From Parapristionchus giblindavisi (Eukaryota > Nematoda > Chromadorea > Rhabditida > Diplogasteridae), in contig CALSFV010000216.1 of the NCBI GenBank assembly GCA_943737045.1, positions 434,001 through 498,000 of the forward strand: a stretch of 64,000 nt of DNA, written 5' to 3'. The first letter of the stretch is position 1. Every line of letters starts with the position of its first letter. The notes beneath the pieces are model-generated. The model was given only the letters and a program-made list of their open reading frames with translations, was not told the DNA's origin and searched no databases. Positions 38,105 to 49,637 of this stretch are shown piece after piece. A program made the translations under genes and the position numbers.

Positions 38105-41100
38105 TTCGATCAGCCTCGCCTCATTTCTCTACTCATGTTATTTCGAACTTACGCGCTGATCATTTTTCCAGTCCGGTGATCGCTATTTGAATACACCTAC
38201 TATTTTTAGGCGCTGTATGCGTAGACCATACCATATATTTCTTACACAATTATTCATGGTGTAATCATTCCTATTTCCCGGCTTATTGTACATACTCTCT
38301 TATTATTGAACTAACTAAGGTACCTCGATAATAGGTGATTAGAGTTATAAAGAAGCGATCCAGTAGAGGATACAATCAAACATGAAAGATTAGAGGCAGA
38401 TTTTTTAAAGTTCTTGAATTTGGAACTCCTATTTATCGTATACAAATCTCTTGTGCTCTTGTAAAAATCTCTTGTACGAGAGTAGCAAGGACGCCCGTTA
38501 CCATGATTTCATCGTCTATGGCAAGATTTGACGGAGATAGATCACAGTCGACGCTCTCTTGTTGACAAAGGACTAGCGTGGGAAACGAAGAGACCATTGA
38601 ACGATCCAAATAAAATGGCGATTGTTTTTCGTAAATAACTGGTGTAATTTGAGAGTCCGCGCACGTTCTTCGCTCTTCCCTTCTGCCTTCGACATCTTTC
38701 TTCATTCTTCCTCTTCTGCCTCTATCCTTATTTCGTCATCAATTCCCATCCATTCCGCCCACATCTTCTCTCCTTCCTCATCTTATTTATGCGTCAAGGC
38801 TCGAAAGAACTATTTTTGAAAATCTGGCTTCATTTGGGAAAATATACTTATTACCAATTTTCGGTCGGCGGTCTCCTTGTTTACCACAAGCAACATAACT
38901 CACAGTATTATTTCATCTACGTTTACATTTAATGTGAAAAAACCTATACTTGCATATCCATAAATATTATTAACTCAATTATTTCGCCATGATCTTCATC
39001 AAAGAAAACTTCGCATTGAACTGTCCGTTGACCATAGCCATTCCCCCTCTAATCTCTTCATTTCTGCACTTTTATTGGAGTAAACAGAATTCCCTCTCTC
39101 CCACTAAAACGACACAGTGTGGATTTTTGTTTTCGAATATATCCACAAATTCAATTCGTCGGTGGCATACGAAATATCTGACGAATACGTGATTCTGATT
39201 GTTCGTCCTTATCCATCCGTCCATATTTTCATAATGAAAGCGCATGCATTATAGATTCACGCATGGCAAATTCGCTTTCTTCCAAATATTTCTATGATAC
39301 AGAAAAAAGGAAATATCTGGGCATTGGCTGGGAAAATTTCAATAAAACTACCTATTATCAACTATTTAAGAATGGCTCTCTTCTTTAGTAAGGGAAGAGT
39401 TGTATTATGATCGTCTATCCATTTAGAGAAAAAAGTATTATCCACACACGCATAGCATGTGTCTTTATCTATCATAGATGTAGTTCTGTCTTCTTCTTCT
39501 TCTTCTTCTTCTTCATTCATATCTCTGTGTTCGTCGTTCGAATCATAAAGGACTCCTCTCTGGTTGTAAATCGCCCAGATGCTATCAGAAGACGTGGAAT
39601 GCATGCATTCACTACGATTTCCACGTATTCTTTCCGAATCAACGACTGCAGTCAAGAGGGAGTGGCACAATCACCGTTTTGCCTCTTTCCGTCCTTTTTA
39701 CATTTGTCCCTCTCCTTATTCGCAGAACTCTCTTTTATCGTATTCTTATTGCTCTCACTATCACAGGTGTTTTCTTAACATAATCAATATTTTAGCGCTT
39801 TAGAAGCCGTGAAAGTTTTTTTTTCGAATGTAGTGTCGTAGTAAGGACAAATTTCTGCTATTTCATATGAGCAAACAACACCCAAGAACAGTGCAACTTT
39901 GAGAAATTTCTGTCCGTAATTCTGAGCTGCACTGTTGACAGCTTAGCTTAGAATTTCTAAAGATGTAGCCCATTCTTATCTATGTTGAATGTTTTCGTCA
40001 AAAAATCTTCTCCGTTATAGTACAGATGGCACTACCCCATTTTCCATTTTGGTATTGAGAATTTTTGACTTCGAAAAGTTTATAACATACTCTAGTAGTG
40101 GTAAAAAGGAAAAGACACCATAAGTTACAAAACGTCTCCGTTCGAAGAAACTTCCGAAACGTCTCGTCCCAAACGGCTTTTAAATTAAAAAAAAAGGAAG
40201 TTTCAAAATGGGACCGTCCAGATGCTCTCTAAGTCGTGGAAATTTTCACCTAGTCAATCCTGATAAAGCGAGAGATAAAAGCCATGCAGTACCACTATCC
40301 CTCTTTCTATTCCTATTCTTAGCCACTAAATAGTCTGAGAAATATTTTTTTCTTCCTTCCTTTATTCCCTCTCCTCTCCCTTATCCTGTTCCCTTTCTAT
40401 CTTCTTCTCCAAACCTAATCACTTTTACGTGGCATACAGAATCGTGACTCTTAGATTGGAGTGTTTCGATGATTTAGTGCAAAAAAAGATCTAGATTTAA
40501 GCTTTCTCCCAGCTCGAAACCCCTGATGTGCTTTAACTACACTCAAGTAATATTTCCTTACTTTTTGGGAATATTCCCTGCTTAAGGCACCCGATGGGAA
40601 TTTGATACCTACGTGATCCATGACCACCCCACGTAGAGCCTAAAAAGTAAAGAAAGTCTGCGTGCAAACTCGATATGCTCCGTGATACTCCGCTCTATTT
40701 TCCCATTGTTTATCCGCGGAATTAGCGCTCGCTGATGCTTTATATTGGGGACAAATATGAGAGATGAGAAGAGTCAATGCCAGGGTTCATCATATCATTG
40801 GCTAGTTACGATGATCATGTTTATACTCTTTTTTTTCGGTCATTGTCAAGGTTACGGTTGTCTCGATTGTTATCTCTAGAATTTCGGGCAGAATACCAAC
40901 TTCGTTGGAAACACGGTCTTCATGATATTAGCCCCAAACTTCTTGTTCGCCTTATTCAATTCTTATTATTCATATCAATATGTGTGTATAAAAGGAAAAG
41001 TAATGGCCATTACTCTTAATGACTAGATGAATTCTTTCTCTTATTTTCCAATACTTCTTGATTGCTATGGTGACGGACCTCAACGCCCACCCACTATTGT

Positions 41101-41274
41101 TTGTGTTGTATGCCTTATTCCTATTCTAGAACAACTTTACCGTTATCGTGGTGCTTATATTTCATCTATCACTGTTAATGTGATACACTACCTCAAAGGA
41201 CGACCGCCCATTACCTAAACTCTACTTTATATGCATCATTTTTATTCTGCTTTGCTTACTTAAAAAGAAGAAAA

Positions 41275-43283
41275 ATGCCTCTCTCAAGCGAAATTGCTCT
41301 TGAGGAAATTCCGCCAGAACACTGTGCACTTCTCTTAAATGTTCAACGACCGTGAGTAACTTGAAAATGTTTCTTTGCAACTTTTGCTCTTCTGCTTCAA
41401 TGATCTCTTGTGACGAAAACTTTGAGTGTTCTCTAGTCCCAGTAATGTTTCAAGTAGCACCTGTCTATGTCTTGACAAAAGCTTGAAAGCAGACCTGTGG
41501 GCGTATGTATCATAGATTCACGCATGGAACTTTTTTTACAAAATCGTTTCGTTTGTGATTTATTGCAACAAAATCACCGCGAACAGTAAAATAGTTCCGT
41601 GTAAGTTATCTATTGATCTCGACGTAGGAGATCAAAGGAATACCCTGCGATAACTTGAAACTCTCCGCGTTATTGGGGGTTAGAGACCGATCCAATTCGG
41701 TTTCAAATCAACGCAGCATATTCCTATCAACCGTAAACAATAATCATGATGGTTCTCTGTACCACACTTCCTCTTTGTAAATTATTATACTGCGAGTGCT
41801 CATATTTGCACCTTTCTCTTTCATTAATCCTGGCCACACTCTCTCATTATCACACACTCTCTCGCCCACTCTAACCCTCTGCACCCTCTCTAATTCTCAT
41901 AATCTCTCGGCCAACCAAAGGCATGGAATTAATACCTTGGGTGCTTGAATAATCCTGACCACTGGACTCTCTTATTTTTCCATGTTCTCTCGTCAATTCT
42001 CTGCTTCTCTGCGCTCTCTCAAAGTGCCAAACTCTTCCTATCACTACTTATCAACAGTGTACTGTAGTTGACTCCAGCGACAGATTACTCTCTTGGTAAT
42101 CCCATGGTGATGGCGATTTTTTGGTGTTTATAGAAAATAACCGAAATAAAGTTCACTTTTTTCTGTGTTTATCTGAAAGAAGATAAATGCAGTTTAACAG
42201 TTTTTGCTAGAACTGTCTCTGCGACATAGATTGCCACAGACAATCTATAAAAGGCGCCTTAACGAGCGCGTAACAGTTTTATCATCACTATAATTCATAG
42301 TACTATCAACATTGAATCATCGTTAAAGATACGCTCTGACAATACTCTCTCGTAGACAACGTATGCGAGAGAGCATTGACAGAGTGTGAAATTAGCTGGG
42401 AGGGTACCTTTAAATTATGAAGATGAAACTTGGTAAACAGTTTTAATGTGTTATCGTTTACATCTATGCCTAGAGAAGAAGAAGGAAGTTCGACTGTCAC
42501 TCTAAATAAGTTGCATTCGAGAAGAGAAGAACATTATGGTCGTTCTCTGGTCGATTGGAAGGTTTACCAGAGTTGTTTGTAATGAAGAGTTATAGAGTAA
42601 TCAGTGCCGATTAGTTGTATATCAATCATGAGCCCAAGATCAGTGATAGCTGACTGCTTATCACTGACTATCGTTCATGGTTTCTCCCTCTGCCTCTGTA
42701 TCTCCCTCTTCCTCTCTCTATAGCTCTCGCTCCCTATCTCGTTGGAGAATGTTAAGAAGACTCTTAAAGTGATAAGAAATGGTGATATGCGATAAGGCAC
42801 CATTTTGATCTGTTGACCACTTCTGGCGTTGTACAGTCAATCTATCGTTCGATGCCACTCATTAGTGAAAAAAACAACGTCGATATCAATGGTCTCGTAG
42901 TTGTGCTCACTATTTCGTCGGTCTATACCAGCTGCAAAGGTGCTGAGGACGATCAAAAACGCCTCTCTTTGATATTTTTTGTGATTTGTGAAACGCGAGC
43001 TGTTTTCTCCTCAAATGTACCTGTGTCGTTGAGGGAATTCTTGTGCTCCTTGAATTCCATCTTAAAGTTCATAAAAACCAATCATATTTCGAATGATTCC
43101 TTTTTCATCGAAACAACCTTTTGGTATACAATTTCTCAAAATGTCATTGAGTGTACGTTTCTAGGTACTTGTAAGGTCTATTTACTTGTCACTCTGCCTC
43201 TCCCTCTCCCTCTCCCCTCTACCTCTCCCTCTCCTCATCTTCCTCTACCTCTACTTCTCGATCGTCCTCTTTTTCAAAGGTAG
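41275..43283 (+). CDS. Unrecognised three-exon gene, about 210 residues
   Basis: Exons 41275-41351, 41437-41502 and 42797 onward join in phase 2 each time. The start MPLSSEIALEEIPPEHCALL has a good local context (AAAAATGCC). Exon 3 reads LWAHHFDLLTTSGVVQSIYR, then a helical body (DINGLVVVLTISSVYTSC, KRLSLIFFVICETRA, REFLCSLNSILKFIK) that looks like stacked amphipathic helices rather than membrane spans. No domain is recognised. The frame stays open to 43283, but its last 30 residues come from a CTCTCC simple repeat, so a splice near 43170 (after FLGTCK) is possible. Intron 2 is 1.3 kb and carries a CTCTC palindrome. The acceptor of exon 3 ends in ATAAG. The gene ends about 0.7 kb before aquaporin B, same strand. 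Confidence 0.6.
42330..42410. repeat. CTCTC palindrome family copy, well preserved
   Basis: CGCTCTGACAATACTCTCTC, GTAGACAACGTATGCGAGAG and AGCATTGACAGAGTGTGAAA form a hairpin with about 22-bp arms round GTAGACAACGTATGC, in intron 2 of the 41.3-kb gene. Confidence 0.8.
43195..43265. repeat. CTCTCC simple repeat
   Basis: Pyrimidine-rich run at the end of the preceding open frame, encoding a Leu-Pro repeat (LPLPLPLPSTSP) if translated. A similar run follows at about 43310-43375. Confidence 0.8.
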
Positions 43284-43968
43284 CCTAGTCATCAAAGTAC
43301 GGGCGTAACTATCTTCCTCTCATTCTCTCCCCCTTCCTCCCTCTGCCCCTCTCCTGATCTCGTCTCGCCTCTTCTCCTTTCATTCGTTTTCCTTCTTCTA
43401 TTACAACGTCCCTTTCATATATCATTACTCAATATCTCTTTTATCTCTTATCATTGTGGTACCGTACGTCGCAGTCCCATATCATAGTTATTCATCATAT
43501 CGTTATTACAATCTCATGTATATCATACCGTAGACCGTACATACTAGATACTATTCAGAAATAATGCCCTATACAGGCCGTTATTATCCCGTCGAGAGAC
43601 CATGGTAAACGAAGAGAGTGCAGACGATGAGAGAGACAGTGAGAGAGTATGGATAGACCAGTATGGATTATGGATAGTGTTGATAGATGCGTATTAGTGT
43701 AGTTTCATAAAGAGAATGAGATAGAAGAGGAGTGTGTCATAATCCCCGCACGCTAGAGTGTGCATCTAGTACACTTTCAGTGCTGTAGAGATTGATATAT
43801 CGAGAGGCTCCGCATCCTTTCAGCTATCAGTATGATATGTTAAACTCTTTGCAATATAGGTATCGACTGAAAATTGTCAACAACGAGTTTACCGTATGTA
43901 ACTAATTGTATCTGCTCTGTAATCGTATTTATTTACCGTAACCGTAACCATGACCGCTGAATTCGTGG
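43284..43968. other. Short intergenic region upstream of aquaporin B
   Basis: Pyrimidine-rich at first, then mixed sequence with several CCGTA motifs (ACCGTACGTCGC, ACCGTAGACCGTAC). No open frame with support. Confidence 0.5.
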
Positions 43969-43993
43969 TTGGACCATTGGGACATATCATATT

Positions 43994-44001
43994 CCTATAG
44001 A
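43994..44001 (+). promoter_or_regulatory. Splice acceptor one base before the aquaporin B start codon
   Basis: TTCCTATAG is followed by a single A and then ATGGTGCTC. The same arrangement (AG, A, ATG) precedes ldh, fitting a trans-splice site or a 5' UTR intron. Confidence 0.45.
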
Positions 44002-46094
44002 ATGGTGCTCGCTCCAACCAGTCCGGTGGATAAATTGCGGCAGAAGCTGCACATCTCCAAGCCTCTCTATGTCAACCTACTATCGGAGTTTTACGGAACC
44101 GCTTTGCTCCTGGTAAGAAAATCGATCGATAATCATGGTAATTATCCACAAATCAATCGCTAATTCAGCTTATTGGTCTCGGAATCGTCATGCAATTCAT
44201 CCTTTCCCATGAGAAGCTCAACACCTGGATCAATGTAGGTTACAGTATACATTTGAGTATCGTTCGGTTACTGTATCAGCAACTAATCAATAATTTATAG
44301 ATCAACGTCGGATGGGGTTTCGCTATTTCTTTCTGCGTGTACGCCTGTTCTAAGACTAGTGGTAAGTAAGCTTTTCGAATAAATTCTACAATTCCAAAAA
44401 ATATTACGATTGAAAAAATACCATAACTATAATAGTTGTATGGATCTATAAAAGAGTGATAAATGCTGAATATTGGCAATCCTGAAAAAAAAACAGACCG
44501 GTCACTGAAAACTTGATAAAATACTAAAAAATACGGTGCACCTTTTGCACTTTAACCGTAATCAATAATGTCACTCTAATCAATATCCTGAATCAGGCGG
44601 TCACTTCAATCCAGCTATTTCACTTGTTATGGTCACATTCGGTAAACTCCCACTGCCCCACTTCTTCCTCTACTGCATTGCCCAGGTACTCCTTAATCCT
44701 AGCCTTAACTTAGCACTTAAGTCGTGCTCCTCAAGCCTTATCGTTTAAGGTGGCCGGTGCTTTCGTCGGATCCGGAGTGGCTTTCCTCGTATACCACGGT
44801 GGGTTGATTGGTCAAATATCAAAGATCAAAGAATACTGAATACCTGTAGAGAAGTTCCAATCAATCGCTGCAACTGCAATGATACTGATCTGGCCAAAGT
44901 CACAATATCAATCATAAAACTGCAATTCTTTTTTGGCTCTCTCGTGCAAACTAGTTGCGCAACGAGGAATTGAGTAATGTACCTAACGTGATCTCACTTG
45001 ACAACACATAATGACAAAATGATCTCCCGCGCTGAGTTTTTCCAAAGATTGATATCATAGTTATCAACAGACGTCTTAACTTTTTAAACAGAAAACATTG
45101 CAATACGTTTTTGTCGAGGAAATCGAGAGTAAAAAATCAAAGATCAATGCTGAATTGTTCAGATCAATTCCTGAAATACACCGGAGGAGTGTGGGCTGTC
45201 GTTGGACCCAAGGGAACCGCCGGATGTTTCTGCTCCTTCGCCCCTGATCATGTCTCCAACTTCACCACCTTCTGTGACCAGGTTCTTGACTTAAACTAAC
45301 ATAAGACCTTAACCATAACCTTAATTAAGTTCGTCGGAACCGCCCTTCTCGCCCTCTTCGTCGCAGTCATCATTGACAAGAGAAACAAGATCCCCGATGT
45401 ATGTATATTTATCAGATAACTCGACCATAAGTCATGATTAAGTGATAAGTTAAGGCCGCCCATCCTCTTCTCTTCGGACTCGTTCTCATTATGATCGGAT
45501 GCGCCTATGGAATGAACCTCGGATACCCCGTAAGTACTTACTCATTAGTTAAATTTAGATCATCTCTGATGTTTACCTTATTCTAAGTCTTAAATCATCG
45601 TTAACTTTAAATTATCCTTAACCGAAACATGTGGATGGCTTAATGAGAAAGACGATATTTAGATCAACCCCGCTCGTGACTTCGGACCTCGTCTCTTCGC
45701 CTACCTCATCTATGGATCTGCCGTATTCTCTCACCACTCCTACTACTTCTGGATCCCAATTGTTGCTCCTCTTCCCGGTACTTTGATAATCGATATTTGT
45801 TCTCTAATATTTGTCCTTTGATCTTTAATATTTGAAACATCATATGGCTCTGTCTTTATCAATTTTACTTATTTAAAAATATTATTTAGATTTGCACGTT
45901 AACTAACGTATTTACATTTTCACTCAAAAAATAAATTTGGTCTCTTTGAACTCGACCGTAATCCTTCTCGTTCAGGAGCCCTATTCGGAGCGTGGTCATA
46001 CCATTTCTTCGTAGGAGCCCATATCGCTGATCCTTCCGATGAAAGAATCAACTACATCAAGGAGGCCGAGATGCTTCCACTCAAGAAGAAGTGA
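44002..46094 (+). CDS. Aquaglyceroporin B (MIP family channel)
   Basis: Membrane channel for water and glycerol. Ten exons join in phase: 44002-44112, 44169-44234, 44301-44361, 44597-44685, 44750-44798, 45163-45281, 45330-45398, 45455-45529, 45663-45777 and 45976-46094; 290 residues. First pore motif GGHFNPA has NPA at 84-86; second, [13 protein letters not shown], has NPARD at 215-219, the Asp marking the glycerol subfamily. Also [14 protein letters not shown] (helix 1), [22 protein letters not shown] and FWIPIVAP. The model ends KKK-TGA. A good donor (AA/GTGAGA) inside those last codons can instead join to 46384-46396 and give NEEA-TAA, so two C-termini are possible. Exons 2, 3, 7 and 8 match aquaporin A in length and phase; exons 4+5 equal its exon 4. 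Coding sequence is richer in G+C than its introns. Three acceptors end in AAG. Confidence 0.95.
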
Positions 46095-46214
46095 GAGTTG
46101 ATTGAAATTGTTCGAAAATAAAAAGAAAAATCTTTTTGTATGATAAAGTGATCACATGAAATACATCCTAATGTTGTTAGGATTTTTTGCATTAGCCCAC
46201 CATGAGCTTTTTAC

Positions 46215-46305
46215 CCTTCGCATTCGCACTACTCTCTCGTAGACAAAGAAAGCGAGAGAGTGTGGCCAGAGTGGGGTATTTCAAATTAGCGTTGGCTGTC
46301 ACGTT
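46215..46305. repeat. CTCTC palindrome family copy in the optional last intron of aquaporin B
   Basis: CGCACTACTCTCTCGTAGAC with AAAGAAAGCGAGAGAGTGTG and GGTATTTCAAATTAGC. It sits between the two possible aquaporin B stop codons. Confidence 0.8.
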
Positions 46306-46793
46306 AATTGTAGGATATTCCTATTATTATATCTGAAGATTCTGTGATCACGAACTAATGAATAATTCTGTAAATCTTTTCAGCGAGGAGGCCTAATCTG
46401 TCACAGTTCAGTCATCCACTACACGTCTGCTAGATCAAATACATAATAATTAGTTATACAACGATTATAGATCACTACCATCTCAGCGAATCGGTTTAAC
46501 AAGTCTGTAACCAATCAATAAATCAGATAATCAATCAATAATCATCAATTTCTCCTGTTTTCATTCAATTCTGTTTTGAGAGCTTTACTTTTTATGTTAC
46601 CACGATTAAGCTTTTGTGATGTTGATAAAAATTTGGAAAATGTATTCTTTATTAAAATCAACGATGCACAATGATACTATACGATACAGAGATACAACGG
46701 ACTAACTACATAGATTAAGCAAAAACTATGAAAAGAAATAATAAGAAAAATGATGCCACATTGGCCATAATCGCGGTTGAAAGGCAAAAAATT

Positions 46794-46975
46794 ATTCAGA
46801 ATGATGGGAACTTCTTCGGTTTCTGGCTACCCCCCCCCCTCTCATTTCATCATTCTATCAATCATGATGCGGTTGGTTTTATCACAACCGAGAAGAGGGT
46901 TTGTAACTACGCGAAACGATTGCGAGAGGAGAGAATAGGGGGGGGGTGGCCAGAAACCGAAGAAGTGCCGAATGA
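46794..46975. repeat. Foldback with C-run and G-run in its arms
   Basis: GAACTTCTTCGGTTTCTGGC followed by a run of C on the left; a run of G, TGGCCAGAAACCGAAGAAGT on the right. Arms are about 45 bp with outer extensions (ATTATTCAGAATGATG / AATGATGATTGTTC). Confidence 0.75.
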
Positions 46976-47726
46976 TGATTGTTCGCAGAAGACATCGGGG
47001 TTTGCAGATATTTGATCTTTGATTTAGCTGAAGTTCTTCATGCCCTCCGCTCCAGATGAAGTCCATCTTCTCATCGATTCGTTACGGACAAGGCTGAAAT
47101 CCAGCCTTCTATTCTCCCTGAAAATGACATTCGTCACCTGAAACATGTCCGGAGGAGCAACTTCTCTCGTGCAGCCGTGGGATATCCTGTTCTAACTTGG
47201 AGCGAATGTTTAACTACTAGCCCAGTAAAATGACAAGAGATATGCTAAGAGTTACAGTGATAATTTGGGTAGAAAATGTCAATATTTTAAGATCGATTTT
47301 TTTGAAACTCAACTCGATGAAGCACTTTCTGAAAACGGATTCGTAATCCGCATCGAACACTGAATCTGGTCATAATATTTTCATTAGATTAGAAAGAGAC
47401 CCATCCCATGTCAGAGAGTTCTTGTGGCAACAGATCGACAATACATTTATGCCACTTCAACCGATCTTTAAAGGAATTACGTCATGGAGAAAAAAACTGG
47501 ACAAGAATTCACTGAAAATGGGGAGAGACTTGAATTACATTCAGAGACCACTTGGTAAATGTGGTTCAAACCCTCGAAAATAAAATAAAAGGAGGCGAGA
47601 TAGTGTGTGAAACTATGGGAATATTCTATGTTTTTCGTTCGTTCTCCCAGCTTTTCAGCAGGGACTAAATTTTACAAGATTCTACCAATCAGCTTCTAAA
47701 TTCCAGAACACAATGACAGTGACTAT

Positions 47727-48077
47727 TGGCTCGTTAAAAAATAGTGGAAAACCGAAATCGGCGACTTTCCACCCGTTAAAAAAGTACCCGGAAAGTCGAA
47801 AATCCAAACACGAAATTTGAATTCACGCGCGCACAAAGAGGTGCGGGAATTCAAATTCAGACTGTCCGGCAGCGAAATTCCATATTTTAGCTAGCAGGAA
47901 ATTGAATTTCCATTTTAACTACATAAAATCGATGAAGGAAAGTCGGAATTTGAATTCCCGCACGTCTTTGCGCGCGCGCGAGTTCAAATTTCGTGTTTCC
48001 ATTTTCGACCTTCCGGGTACTTTTTTTACGGGTGGAAAGTCGCCGATTTCGGTTTTCCACTATTTTTTAACGAGCCA
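47727..48077. mobile_element. 351-bp MITE with about 135-bp inverted repeats
   Basis: Ends TGGCTCGTTAAAAAATAGTG and CACTATTTTTTAACGAGCCA are exact mirrors; the arms continue with GGAAAACCGAAATCGGCGAC and CCGGAAAGTCGAAA. TAT stands on both sides (47724-47726 and 48078-48080), a candidate 3-bp target duplication. No coding capacity. Confidence 0.92.
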
Positions 48078-48443
48078 TATGACACTATGCTAAGACAGTG
48101 AAAGTTGTGGTCAGAGCGGATTATATGAAATGATTTTCAGCTGGCAATTCGATATTAACTCTGATCGTCTCGGATGAATGACGACTACGATCGACATAGT
48201 TATCAGAATCAGACCAAATCTAGACTAACGGAACATTCAATCTCATATAATCTTTCCACTATTTTGATCCAATCAATAACGGATATATGTATGTACGTTA
48301 AATTCTATTGAATAAATAATCAAAAAAATGTAGATCAATGGATCAAATAGATCAAATAAATGTAATAAATGTAGAAATAGATGTAGAATAAATGTAGAAT
48401 ATTCATCCATATGTTTAATGTGAAATGAATCGGATTCTGAACC

Positions 48444-48452
48444 GTATAAAAG
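48444..48452 (+). promoter_or_regulatory. TATA-box-like element of the Thr-rich secreted gene
   Basis: TATAAAAGG about 40 bp before the start codon, at the usual distance for a short 5' UTR. Confidence 0.5.
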
Positions 48453-48489
48453 GAAGACATCAGAGGGAACAACGATATCCACTCTCAAT

Positions 48490-49637
48490 ATGTTCCAATT
48501 CCTTCGTTTTATCTGCCTTGTCGCTCTATTGGGTACTGAAGTGTGTATAGCTCAATCGACTACGACTGTGCCAACAACAACTGTTGAACCTACTACGACA
48601 AGCGCACAATCAACTACAACTTCTGATGCTTCTACATCGACAACAACAGGTGCATCTACGACCACTACAGCCGGAACTACAACCACTACAGCCGGTACTA
48701 CAACCACGACAGCCGGTACTACAACCACTACAGCCGGTACTACAACCACTACTGCTGGTACTACTACCACTGCAGCACCCACGACTACAACTGCAGCTGT
48801 AAACCATTTTAAACAATTCGAAACCAACTGTAATTACATTTTTTTTTAAATTTCCAAAGTCGTTCACTATGGTTATTCTGTAGCATAAGTATGATCGCGC
48901 TTACATTCTTCTTCTTTAAATTTCAAATCCATCAGGATGGAGTTATTCCCGCCATCGCCTTCACTAATATGCGGTCGTACTACAATGCCAGATACAGGGT
49001 ACACGGATATTGTGGAACCGATGCCTGTAGAACCAGACTATGGGGAAACGGATTCAGCAGAACCCAAAACACTGGTGATCTCGGATTTCGGTACTGTGTT
49101 TAGATTTAGTAATTTAGGAATCGTCGGTAAAATCGTGTATGCCTCATCAGCTTCACTAGCTCATGCACAAAAGGCTTGTCCTAATGGTAAGAGATATAAA
49201 TGTATGGTTTATTTCTCTAGAATAAGTATTCATTATTATGATAGTGATTAATTAGTCGGTTAGGAATAGACTAAACTGAACTATAATTTAATGTTTAGGT
49301 GGTCAGTTCCTAATGTTGGTTGGTATGATTGCACAAGGAAGAGGATTCATGCACACTTTCTATGTAAGATCTACAGTTAAACCTCTAACCATTAATATTT
49401 ATATTGAATTACTCTAGGGTGGTATGCCTCAAGGATTTGTCCCAACCAGACCCGTCTGTGGTGCCACACTTCCCGTTAGAGCGTATAGTCCAGTTATCGG
49501 AGACGGTAATCGACCCATAAAGTAATCAAAAGTTAATCTTTACGATTATAGATATTGTGTACACTACGGGTACTCCTCCTTATGGATACAGAGTCCGTCA
49601 TGGAGGTCGAATTCTCTTCTATCTTTGGCCTCAATAA
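48490..49637 (+). CDS. Secreted Thr-rich (mucin-like) protein with an unrecognised C-terminal domain
   Basis: Six exons join in phase: 48490-48798, 48936-49074, 49118-49186, 49299-49363, 49418-49505 and 49552-49637; 251 residues. Residues 1-21 are a clear signal peptide (FLRFICLVALLGTEVCIAQ). Residues 22-103 are almost pure Thr/Ala/Ser/Gly, with five AGTTTTT repeats, expected to be densely O-glycosylated. The rest (about 148 residues) holds five Cys (YCGTDAC, QKACPN, PVCGA) and Gly/Tyr/Arg-rich stretches (YNARYRVHGYCG, YGYRVRHGGRILFYLWPQ) and looks like a compact extracellular domain I cannot name. A surface-coat, gut-lining or secreted-mucus role is a guess. Introns are 44-137 bp. Pieces of a second copy lie at 55.5 and 58.4 kb. 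Confidence 0.85.
48655..48780 (+). repeat. 21-bp coding tandem repeat (AGTTTTT)
   Basis: GCCGGAACTACAACCACTAC-type units repeat about five times in frame. Synonymous differences between units (GGAACT/GGTACT, ACGACA/ACTACA) show some age. Confidence 0.85.

Larger units (their letters stand above)
32753..41274. other. 8.5-kb region with mobile elements and simple repeats, no supported gene
   Basis: Apart from the elements listed separately, I see no convincing exon chain. Open frames without support: 36757-36957, 37046-37399, 38433-38705 (minus), 39362-39670 (minus, holding a run of Glu from a TTC repeat) and 40777-41019. The 39362-39670 frame (hydrophilic, with CYACVDNTFF) is the most protein-like, but has no splice partners I could find. 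A (TTC)n run lies at 39489-39512, and CGGTCAACT-type short tandem repeats at about 35770-35830. Confidence 0.5.
46095..48489. other. Intergenic region with two foldbacks, no supported gene
   Basis: Polyadenylation-like AATAAA motifs follow aquaporin B (about 46113 and 46517). Overlapping short open frames at 46728-47015 are produced by a foldback, and those around 47030-47230 (one containing PENDIRHLKHVRRSN) show no domain; they might be remnants of a coding sequence. A TATAAAAGG lies 43 bp before the next gene's ATG. Confidence 0.5.

Noticed and set aside
39407..39778. Plus-strand frame with poly-Phe
   Set aside because: Driven by a TTC microsatellite and pyrimidine-rich DNA; no other support.
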